This document shows positions 58,729 to 64,000 of a DNA stretch of 64,000 nucleotides, piece by piece. The first letter of the stretch is position 1; every line of letters starts with the position of its first letter. A program made the translations under genes and the position numbers. The notes beneath the pieces are model-generated. The model did not search any database. It saw nothing but the letters and a program-made list of their open reading frames with translations, and was not told the origin of the DNA. Origin of the DNA: DATEBA01 sp035288045 (GTDB lineage: Bacteria > Actinomycetota > UBA4738 > HRBIN12); assembly GCA_035288045.1 (NCBI GenBank), contig DATEBA010000074.1:1-64000 (forward strand), read 5' to 3'.

Positions 58729-59768
58729 TGCGGCTCGGGGCCCGCCGGCAGAGGCGCGCCCTCGTGCTCCTCGCCCTCGCGCTCGCCGGGTCGGTGATCG
58801 TAGCGTTGGGGGTCGGCGCGGTGTCCGTCTCTCCGGCCGAGAGCCTGCGTCTCGTCGGGTGGAAGCTGGGGCTCCTGGACCGCCCGGGGGTCCCCCCTTC
58901 GACCGAGGTCATCCTCTTCGCGTTGCGCCTCCCGCGGGTGCTGCTCGCCGCTTTCGTGGGCGCGGCGCTCGCAACCTCCGGCGCGGTGTTCCAGGGCCTC
59001 TTCCGGAACCCCCTCGCCGATCCCGCGATAGTGGGGGTGTCCTCGGGGGCCGCCCTCGGCGCGATCGCCGTGATCGTCCTCGGCGGCGCCGGGATCCTCG
59101 GCGGAACGGCCATCACCGTCGCGGCCTTCGCCGGCGCGCTGCTCACCGCCCTCCTCGTCTACCGCCTGGCGCGCGTGGGTCCCTCGGTGCACGTCGCCAC
59201 GCTGCTCCTTGCCGGCGTCGCGGTCGCCGCGGTGGTTTCTGCAGCGATCTCGATCGTCATGTCGCTCTCCGGCGAGCAGATCCGGAGCATCTACTTCTGG
59301 CTTCTAGGAGGTCTCGGCGCGCGCGGTTGGCGCTCGATAGCGATCGTCGCGCCTCCGATCCTCATCGCTGTGGTAGGCGCCTGGCTCGTGGCTGGCGATC
59401 TGAACCTCGTAGCGCTCGGCGAGGAGCGCGCAGCGCAACTAGGCGTGGACCTCGACCGTTTCAAGCGCCGCTCGACCGCCCTCGGCGCGCTCCTCGCAGC
59501 CTGTGCCGTCTCGGTCGCGGGCGTGATCGGCTTCGTCGGCCTCATGACGCCGCACGTGCTCCGGTTGATCGTCGGCGCCGACCACCGGCGTCTACTGCCG
59601 GCGGTGGCCCTAGCCGGTCCGACGTTCCTCATCCTGGCCGACCTCGTTGCCCGTACGGCGATCGCGCCTGAGGAGCTACCGGTCGGCGTCGTCACAGCGC
59701 TGCTCGGCGGTCCCTTCTTCCTGTGGCTGCTCCGTCGGGAGCGGCGGAGGGCCGCGGGTGTCGCCTGA
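58728..59768 (+). CDS. btuC: Cobalamin ABC transporter permease
   Basis: A 346-residue FecCD/BtuC-family permease with about ten membrane segments. Key blocks: LRLPRVLLAAFVGAALATSGAVFQGLFRNPLADPAIVGVSSGAALGA (partly quoted), LAGVAVAAVVSA, the coupling-loop region GLMTPHVLRLIVGADHR, and ELPVGVVTALLGGPFFLWLL. It forms the membrane channel of the importer. The ATPase gene overlaps its 3' end by 11 bases. Confidence 0.9.
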   Translation: MRLGARRQRRALVLLALALAGSVIVALGVGAVSVSPAESLRLVGWKLGLLDRPGVPPSTEVILFALRLPRVLLAAFVGAALATSGAVFQGLFRNPLADPAIVGVSSGAALGAIAVIVLGGAGILGGTAITVAAFAGALLTALLVYRLARVGPSVHVATLLLAGVAVAAVVSAAISIVMSLSGEQIRSIYFWLLGGLGARGWRSIAIVAPPILIAVVGAWLVAGDLNLVALGEERAAQLGVDLDRFKRRSTALGALLAACAVSVAGVIGFVGLMTPHVLRLIVGADHRRLLPAVALAGPTFLILADLVARTAIAPEELPVGVVTALLGGPFFLWLLRRERRRAAGVA

Positions 59769-61005
59769 AGCCCTCCTCGAGCTCCGCGGAGTGACCGCAG
59801 GGTACGGGGCGCGGTCGGTGCTGTCGGACGTCACGCTCTCCGTGGGCGCCGGCGAGGTCGTGGGGTTGGTCGGGCCGAACGGATCGGGCAAGACGACGCT
59901 CGTCCGCGTGGCCTCCCGAACCCTTCGACCCTCAGCAGGCGAGGTTCTGGTCGCAGGGCACGATCCCTACCGCCTGTCGGGGAGCCAGGCGGCCCGGCTC
60001 GTGGCCGTCGTCCCGCAGGACGTCGCGCCCGCGTTCTCGTTCACGGCCCTCGAGGTCACCCTCATGGGCAGGAGTCCGCACCTGTCCCGATGGGGTTCCA
60101 GCGACCCGGAGGATTGGGCGGTGGCGCGCCGCGCGATGGCGGCGGTGGGGGTTCAGCACCTGGCCGACCGCCCGCTGGAGGAGCTCTCGGGCGGCGAGCG
60201 ACAGCGCGTCGTGCTCGCCCAGGCGCTCGCTCAGGACGCTCCGGTCCTGTTGCTCGACGAGCCGACGACCCACCTCGACCTCCGTCACGTGCTCGACCTC
60301 CTCTCTCTCGTCCGCGTGCTGGCTGAGCGAGACGGACGCGCGGTCCTCGCCGTCTTCCACGACCTGAACCTCGCCGCGTCGGCCTGCGACCGGGTCGCCG
60401 TTCTGGACGGCGGCCGCCTCGTCTTGCTCGGGCGTCCCGAGGAGGTGCTCACCCACGTCATGCTTCTGGACGTGTACGGCGTGGAGGCGGACGTTCGCCC
60501 GGGGCCGAGAGGGCGACCGACGGTGGACGTCGAGCCGCCCAGGGCCGCCGCCGCTCCGCTCGGGCGCCACGCGCATGTGATCGGCGGTGCGGGCCGGGGC
60601 GCGGGGCTCATGCGGATGCTGGTGGAGCGCGGCTTCGAGGTGACGGCCGGCGTCCTGCACGCGACCGACACCGACGACGACGTGGCCGCACGCCTCAACC
60701 TGGAACGGATCACCGTGCCGCCCTTCTCCGACGTGGACGAGGAGAGCGTCTCTGCGTGCCGATCGCTCATCGCGCGCGCGGACGTCGTGGTCGTCTGCGA
60801 CGCCCCCTACGGTCCCGGCAACCTCGCCAACCTCGAGCTCGCTCTCGAGGCGACGGAGTCGGGGACGCCGGTCGTGCTCGTGGAGCCTTCGCCGATCGGG
60901 AGCCGGGACTTCACCGACGGCCGGGCGAGCGAGCTGTGGGAACGGTTGCGGGCGCGGGCGGAGGTCGCGGGGGGCTACGAGGGCGCCGTGGCGGCTATCG
61001 GGTAA
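59758..61005 (+). CDS. btuD: Cobalamin ABC ATPase fused to an extra Rossmann-like domain
   Basis: A 415-residue protein. Residues 1 to about 255 are a normal FecE/BtuD ATPase: Walker A GPNGSGKTT, Q loop VVPQD, signature LSGGERQR, Walker B VLLLDEPTTHLD and switch His in VFHDLN. From about 275 a second domain begins (HAHVIGGAGRGAGLMRML) with GFEVTAGVLHATDTDD, ADVVVVCDAPYGPGNLANLELA and GTPVVLVEP. It looks nucleotide-related and occurs in other corrinoid ATPases of this extended type, but its role is not established. GTG start. Confidence 0.87.
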   Translation: MSPEALLELRGVTAGYGARSVLSDVTLSVGAGEVVGLVGPNGSGKTTLVRVASRTLRPSAGEVLVAGHDPYRLSGSQAARLVAVVPQDVAPAFSFTALEVTLMGRSPHLSRWGSSDPEDWAVARRAMAAVGVQHLADRPLEELSGGERQRVVLAQALAQDAPVLLLDEPTTHLDLRHVLDLLSLVRVLAERDGRAVLAVFHDLNLAASACDRVAVLDGGRLVLLGRPEEVLTHVMLLDVYGVEADVRPGPRGRPTVDVEPPRAAAAPLGRHAHVIGGAGRGAGLMRMLVERGFEVTAGVLHATDTDDDVAARLNLERITVPPFSDVDEESVSACRSLIARADVVVVCDAPYGPGNLANLELALEATESGTPVVLVEPSPIGSRDFTDGRASELWERLRARAEVAGGYEGAVAAIG

Positions 61006-61007
61006 GG

Positions 61008-62249
61008 CTACGCGGTAGCTGCTTCGTCGTCGGGCTCTCCGGCGCCCGTGAGGTCCGGCCCCTCGTTCGGGATGACGGGCCGGCGCGTGAGCTTGTGGCC
61101 TTCGCGCGGGAGAAGGAACGATACGCGTGTTCCGCCTCCGGGGAGTGGGTCCGCCCAGATGATGCCCTCGTGCTGGGCGATCAGCCGCCGTGCGAGGTGG
61201 AGACCAAGGCCGATGCCGGCGCGCTCCTTGCGAAGCGTCTCCTCGCCCGTCGAGAACGGCTCGTTGAACGCTCGTGTCGCCACCTCGCGCGGGATGCCCT
61301 CACCCCGATCGGTCACGGTCACGAGGATCCCCTCGTCGAGCATCCGGCCGCGGATCGTGACGCCCTCCTCCGGCGGTGAGTAGCGGCAAGCGTTGTCGAG
61401 CAGCTGCTTCGTGACCTCGTCGATCCGGCCGGCGTCGGCCATCGCGACGAGCTCCTCGGGGAGCCTGACCTCGATCTCGACGTTCGGGTACTGGTTGGCT
61501 ACGTCCTCCGCGGCGCGGCGCACGATCGGGACGATGTCCGTCGACCGGAGATGGAGCGACACGGCACCGCGGTCGAGCTCCGCTATCTGGAGCATCCCGT
61601 CCACGATCCTCATCAGCTTCTCGAGGGAGCTTTCCAGCTGTCCCACGAACTCGCGTCGCTCGGTGTCGGGGAGCTCGCGGTTCTTGAGCACGTACGCGAT
61701 GCCCTTGGCGACGGTGACAGGCGTGCGGAGCTCGTGGGACACGTTGGCCAGGAACTCGGCCTTGGCCGAGTTCACCTCGTCCAGACGATCGTTGACCTCG
61801 GCGAGCGACTCCTCGAGCTGGCGATCACGCCGCAGGGACTCGGAGAACTTCTCGGCCATAAGCGCCGCCACTCGGCGAGAGAGCGTGACGCCGCCGGCGA
61901 GCACGGTGTGGAGCGCGCGCACGACCTCGTCCGCGCCGTCCTCCTTCAGGAGGTAGCCGGCCGCGCCCGATGTCAGCATCTCGGCGGCCGCGTGCGCCGA
62001 CACCACGCCGCTCCAGCAGAGCACCTTCGTGCGTGGCGAGCGCTCGAGGATCCGCTGGACCAGCTCTCGGCCGCCTACCCCGGCGAGGTCGATCTCGAGG
62101 ACCGCGACATCGGGCTGGAGCTGCACGGCGAGCTCGACGGCCCGGAAGGAGTCCACCGTGACCTCGACCTCGATCTCGCCGCTCGAACGGAGGAGGGCGT
62201 ATTGAAGGAGGGCGAGCCCCTCCGGCGCGTCGCAGAGCAGGACCTTCAT
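61008..62249 (-). CDS. Histidine kinase with N-terminal degenerate receiver domain
   Basis: A 413-residue soluble kinase. Residues 1-120 form a receiver-like domain: MKVLLCDAPEG has one acidic residue where two are normal, and the phosphoacceptor position is Glu52 (PDVAVLEIDLAG versus LLDIRMPG). The conserved Lys (GYLLKED) remains. Then a coiled-coil linker, HisKA with SHELRTPV, and HATPase with LLDNACRYS, DRGEGIP and GIGLGLHLA. Upstream on the same strand is a LuxR-type response regulator (gap 86 bases). ATG at 62249 with AGG just upstream; 62255 and GTG 62273 are alternatives. Confidence 0.84.
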   Translation of the reverse strand: MKVLLCDAPEGLALLQYALLRSSGEIEVEVTVDSFRAVELAVQLQPDVAVLEIDLAGVGGRELVQRILERSPRTKVLCWSGVVSAHAAAEMLTSGAAGYLLKEDGADEVVRALHTVLAGGVTLSRRVAALMAEKFSESLRRDRQLEESLAEVNDRLDEVNSAKAEFLANVSHELRTPVTVAKGIAYVLKNRELPDTERREFVGQLESSLEKLMRIVDGMLQIAELDRGAVSLHLRSTDIVPIVRRAAEDVANQYPNVEIEVRLPEELVAMADAGRIDEVTKQLLDNACRYSPPEEGVTIRGRMLDEGILVTVTDRGEGIPREVATRAFNEPFSTGEETLRKERAGIGLGLHLARRLIAQHEGIIWADPLPGGGTRVSFLLPREGHKLTRRPVIPNEGPDLTGAGEPDDEAATA

Positions 62250-62335
62250 GGGCATCTGCCTAGGTATCGACACCGTGCAGAGGGAGTTGAGCCCTGTGGC
62301 CGAGGACGTAGGGGGGCCGGGGGAGGCCGGACGGC

Positions 62336-62971
62336 CTACTCGACCAGGCCGCTTCGGATCGCGATGGCTACGGCCTGGGCGCGGTCGTTCGCGCCGAGCT
62401 TCTCGAAGATCCTCTCGAGGTGCGTCTTGACGGTGTGGGGCGAGATCCCGAGGTCCATCGCGACCTCTCTCGTCGTCGCCCCGAAGGCGACCTTCTGAAG
62501 GATCTCCTTCTCGCGCCTTGACAGTGGCTTGGCGTCCGGCCGGTCGTCGGTGAGCTGCACCTCCTCGATGAAGGCCCTCGTGAGCTGTGGGTGGATGACC
62601 GCCTTGCCTTCCATCGCCTTGCGGGCGGCGTCCACGAGCTCGTCGGCCGATGAGTCCTTGAGGAGGTACCCGGAGACACCAGCTTGGATGGCGTCGGAGA
62701 TCGAGGAGCGCGACTCGTCCACCGTGAACAGGATGACGCGCGTGCTCGGGGTGGCCTCGCGGATCTTCCGGGTCGCCTCGATCCCTCCCATCCCGGGCAT
62801 CCGCACGTCCATGAACACGATGTCGGGTTGGGTTTCGGCCACCCGCTCAACGGCCTCCTCGCCGCTCGCCGCTTCGCCGACGATGGTGACCTCGTCGTTC
62901 AGCTCGAGCGCGCTCCGAAGCCCGTCGCGGGTGACGGGGTGGTCATCGACGATCAGCGTGCGGATGCTCAT
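62336..62971 (-). CDS. Response regulator, NarL/FixJ (LuxR) type
   Basis: A 211-residue two-domain regulator. Receiver: LIVDDHPVTRDG (acid pair), FMDVRMPGMGG (phosphoacceptor Asp), and GYLLKDSSADEL (Lys). The C-terminal LuxR HTH reads SRREKEILQKVAFGATTREVAMDLGISPHTVKTHLERIFEKLGA (partly quoted), ending GLVE. Its adjacent kinase may be its partner even though the kinase receiver is degenerate. ATG at 62971 fits the domain start. DNA targets unknown. Confidence 0.92.
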   Translation of the reverse strand: MSIRTLIVDDHPVTRDGLRSALELNDEVTIVGEAASGEEAVERVAETQPDIVFMDVRMPGMGGIEATRKIREATPSTRVILFTVDESRSSISDAIQAGVSGYLLKDSSADELVDAARKAMEGKAVIHPQLTRAFIEEVQLTDDRPDAKPLSRREKEILQKVAFGATTREVAMDLGISPHTVKTHLERIFEKLGANDRAQAVAIAIRSGLVE

Positions 62972-63034
62972 CCTCGGCGTATCCTTGTTCCCGGGGGCCG
63001 GGCTACAGGATAGAGCCGCTCCGGGAAGGAATCC

Positions 63035-63436
63035 ATGATGGACGAGCGCGAAGCTGGTTTGGATGGGGCGTCTAGGGGACCCGCCGACGGAGGGACAGCT
63101 GAGGGGAGAACGACCGACGTCGCGGAGAGCAACGGCGGCCCGAACCGGGAGCAGGTGCTGGAGGCCCTCCGCAACGTCTACGACCCCGAGCTCGGCATCA
63201 ACATCGTGGATCTCGGGCTCGTCTACGACGTGGAGGTCCGCGGCGGCGAGGTGGACATCACCTACACCCTTACGACCATGGGCTGCCCGATCGGCCCGCT
63301 GATCGAGCAGCAGATGCAGCAGTACCTGCTCCTCGTCCAGGGCGTGGAGCAGGTCCACGCCGAGATGGTGCTCCGGCCGCCCTGGAGCCCGGAGATGATG
63401 TCGGACGAGGCCAAGGCGGCACTCGGCTACTTCTAG
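63035..63436 (+). CDS. DUF59 (MIP18/SufT-like) iron-sulfur assembly protein
   Basis: A 133-residue protein. After a 38-residue, low-complexity Gly/Asp-rich N terminus, the DUF59 domain begins with EQVLEALRNVYDPELGINIVDLGLVYDV, has the Cys of TTMGCPIGPLI, and ends RPPWSPEMMSDEAKAALGYF (typical of the PaaD/SufT group). It helps insert or deliver Fe-S clusters in related proteins. It starts 63 bases from the divergent response regulator. A sulfurtransferase gene follows, which fits sulfur and iron-sulfur chemistry. Confidence 0.87.
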   Translation: MMDEREAGLDGASRGPADGGTAEGRTTDVAESNGGPNREQVLEALRNVYDPELGINIVDLGLVYDVEVRGGEVDITYTLTTMGCPIGPLIEQQMQQYLLLVQGVEQVHAEMVLRPPWSPEMMSDEAKAALGYF

Positions 63437-63450
63437 AGTTGGTGGTCTCC

Positions 63451-63480
63451 TTGACACCGCACCTGCAAAGGGGCTAGCTT
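63451..63480 (+). promoter_or_regulatory. Candidate sigma70-type promoter of the sulfurtransferase leader
   Basis: TTGACA (63451-63456) and, after 18 bases, TAGCTT (63475-63480). The -35 box is perfect. Transcription would start near 63487 and include the uORF and terminator. The preceding DUF59 stop is at 63436, so the gene has its own promoter. Confidence 0.55.
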
Positions 63481-63507
63481 GCTTGAATCCGATCCGGGAG
63501 ATAGGGA

Positions 63508-63618
63508 TTGATCTGCACTCGTTGCCGCGGGCTCGTCGGAGCGATGATCCCCGATCGGTTGTGCTGTACGGGTCCTGGCGCCCGCCCGCGGGCGCAGTGG
63601 GGGGCAGCGCGGCCGTAG
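63508..63618 (+). CDS. Cysteine-rich leader peptide (uORF)
   Basis: A short ORF in the 5' leader. From TTG 63508 it encodes 36 residues with four Cys (MICTRCRGLVG... then MIPDRLCCTGPG); an internal ATG at 63544 gives 24 residues. TGC-TGT codons are adjacent at 63562-63567. GGGAGATAGGG lies just upstream of the TTG. The stop is TAG at 63616. Leader ORFs with Cys codons are known in front of sulfur genes in mycobacteria, where the ribosome senses cysteinyl-tRNA supply. This is a small ORF, so the translation call is tentative. Confidence 0.5.
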   Translation: MICTRCRGLVGAMIPDRLCCTGPGARPRAQWGAARP

Positions 63619-63642
63619 CAGCGGGTTCGGGTTCGAACGTGA

Positions 63643-63670
63643 GGGCCGCGCGGGCGGCCCTTTGCTTTTC
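63643..63670 (+). terminator. Intrinsic terminator in sulfurtransferase leader
   Basis: GGGCCGC (63643-63649), loop GCGG, GCGGCCC (63654-63660), then TTTGCTTTTC. The perfect 7-bp GC stem with T-rich tail is a classic intrinsic terminator. Bases 63607-63614 (GCGCGGCC), at the end of the uORF, can pair with 63644-63651 (GGCCGCGC) and would prevent it. Confidence 0.72.
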
Positions 63671-63709
63671 CGGCAGGCGGAGAATGGCAACCCAGAAGGG
63701 AGGGCTGGG

Positions 63710-64000
63710 ATGAGCGGATACGCCAATCCCGAGGCGCTGGTCGAGAGCGACTGGCTGGAAGCGCATCTCGACGACCTGGGTGTCCGGGTGATCGAGGTGG
63801 ACGAGGACACGGAGGCCTATGACAAGGGCCACATCAGGGGGGCGGTCGGCTGGAACTGGACGACCGATCTGCACGCCTCGGTCGGGCGCGACTACGTCGA
63901 CCGGGCCGGGCTCTCGGAGCTGCTGTCGAGAGCGGGCGTCTCCGCCGACGCGACGGTCGTGCTCTACGGCGGGAACAACAACTGGTTCGCCGCCTACGCG
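63710..64000 (+). CDS. Thiosulfate/3-mercaptopyruvate sulfurtransferase (rhodanese), partial
   Basis: The first 97 residues of a two-domain sulfurtransferase, cut by the window edge. After MSGYANPEALVESDWLEAHL it has VRVIEVDEDTEAYDKGHIRGA, GWNWTTDLHAS and VLYGGNNNWFAAYA, the first rhodanese domain of the CysA/SseA type (the catalytic Cys is in the second domain, outside the window). It moves sulfur from thiosulfate or mercaptopyruvate to acceptors. GGGAGGG precedes ATG 63710. The leader suggests cysteine-controlled expression. Confidence 0.85.
   Translation, partial: MSGYANPEALVESDWLEAHLDDLGVRVIEVDEDTEAYDKGHIRGAVGWNWTTDLHASVGRDYVDRAGLSELLSRAGVSADATVVLYGGNNNWFAAYA

Larger units (their letters stand above)
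63437..63709. other. Leader region of the sulfurtransferase gene
   Basis: 273 bases that contain no ordinary gene but a layered signal: promoter-like TTGACA, small uORF, hairpins and terminator, listed separately. No tRNA or known riboswitch class was recognised here. Confidence 0.7.

Noticed and set aside
63628..63645. tRNA T-arm-like GGTTCGAAC in the leader
   Set aside because: No acceptor, anticodon or D arm around it.
63481..63660. SAM- or c-di-AMP-type riboswitch in the sulfurtransferase leader
   Set aside because: None of the conserved cores of these classes was visible; the uORF with Cys codons and terminator explain the leader better.
1..64000. CRISPR arrays, restriction or anti-phage systems, prophage
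   Set aside because: No spaced direct repeats of CRISPR type, cas genes, methylase-nuclease pairs or structural phage genes were found.

Overview
This looks like a chromosomal segment from an uncultured, high-GC actinobacterium (Actinomycetota). The support is the strong GC bias with frequent GTG and TTG starts, 1-4 base start/stop overlaps (GTGA, TGATG), a coenzyme F420 gene (cofC), a C-H-C CsoR copper repressor with its operator, and a cysteine-codon leader ORF in front of a rhodanese gene of the kind known from mycobacteria. I cannot place it more finely from sequence alone, and a metagenome assembly is possible because several genes carry single-base frameshifts.

Layout. 0-3 kb: ABC-2 type permease and an orphan NarL-type histidine kinase, then tRNA-Glu. 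3-7.7 kb: a coupled three-gene operon (membrane/coiled-coil protein, membrane-anchored zinc-ribbon protein, DUF72 protein) divergent from an archaemetzincin-like metalloprotease. 7.7-17.6 kb: housekeeping and metabolism: isocitrate dehydrogenase, phosphoesterase, CGNR zinc-finger regulator, tRNA-Gln, HU, cold-shock-like protein, CofC, BioY, PlsC-like acyltransferase, a trans-sulfuration enzyme and D-Ala-D-Ala ligase. 17.6-34 kb: an accessory region rich in secreted proteins and their wrecks: FG-GAP, delta-60, kelch, RTX-like and other beta-propeller genes, several frameshifted or truncated, mixed with SDR enzymes, hydrolases, an alkaline phosphatase, an orphan ABC permease and two copies of a tRNA-Val 3'-half sequence. 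34-37.6 kb: C4 zinc-ribbon coiled-coil protein, RNase HI-like protein, a lipoprotein, RNase P RNA and lipA. 37.6-42.9 kb: a 1,752-residue histidine kinase with eight PAS and two GAF domains. 43.2-50.2 kb: copper homeostasis (cupredoxin lipoprotein, csoR, copA, a second P1B ATPase with a CPD motif), a thioredoxin-TPR protein and a methyltransferase. 50.2-56.8 kb: lpd, E1 alpha, E1 beta, E2 and lipB of a 2-oxoacid dehydrogenase complex, divergent from gcvT. 57.5-61 kb: cobalamin riboswitch and a three-gene B12-type ABC importer. 61-64 kb: a NarL response regulator and a kinase with a degenerate receiver domain, a DUF59 protein, and the start of a thiosulfate sulfurtransferase gene with an attenuator-like leader.

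How the genes work together. lipA, lipB, E2, lpd and gcvT form a lipoate-dependent set: lipoate is made and attached, then used by the 2-oxoacid dehydrogenase and the glycine-cleavage-type reaction. The copper block is a self-regulated export module, with CsoR sitting on its own promoter. The B12 importer is under riboswitch control. The right edge suggests a cysteine-sensing attenuator controlling sulfur transfer. No CRISPR array, integrase, transposase, plasmid or phage module was seen.
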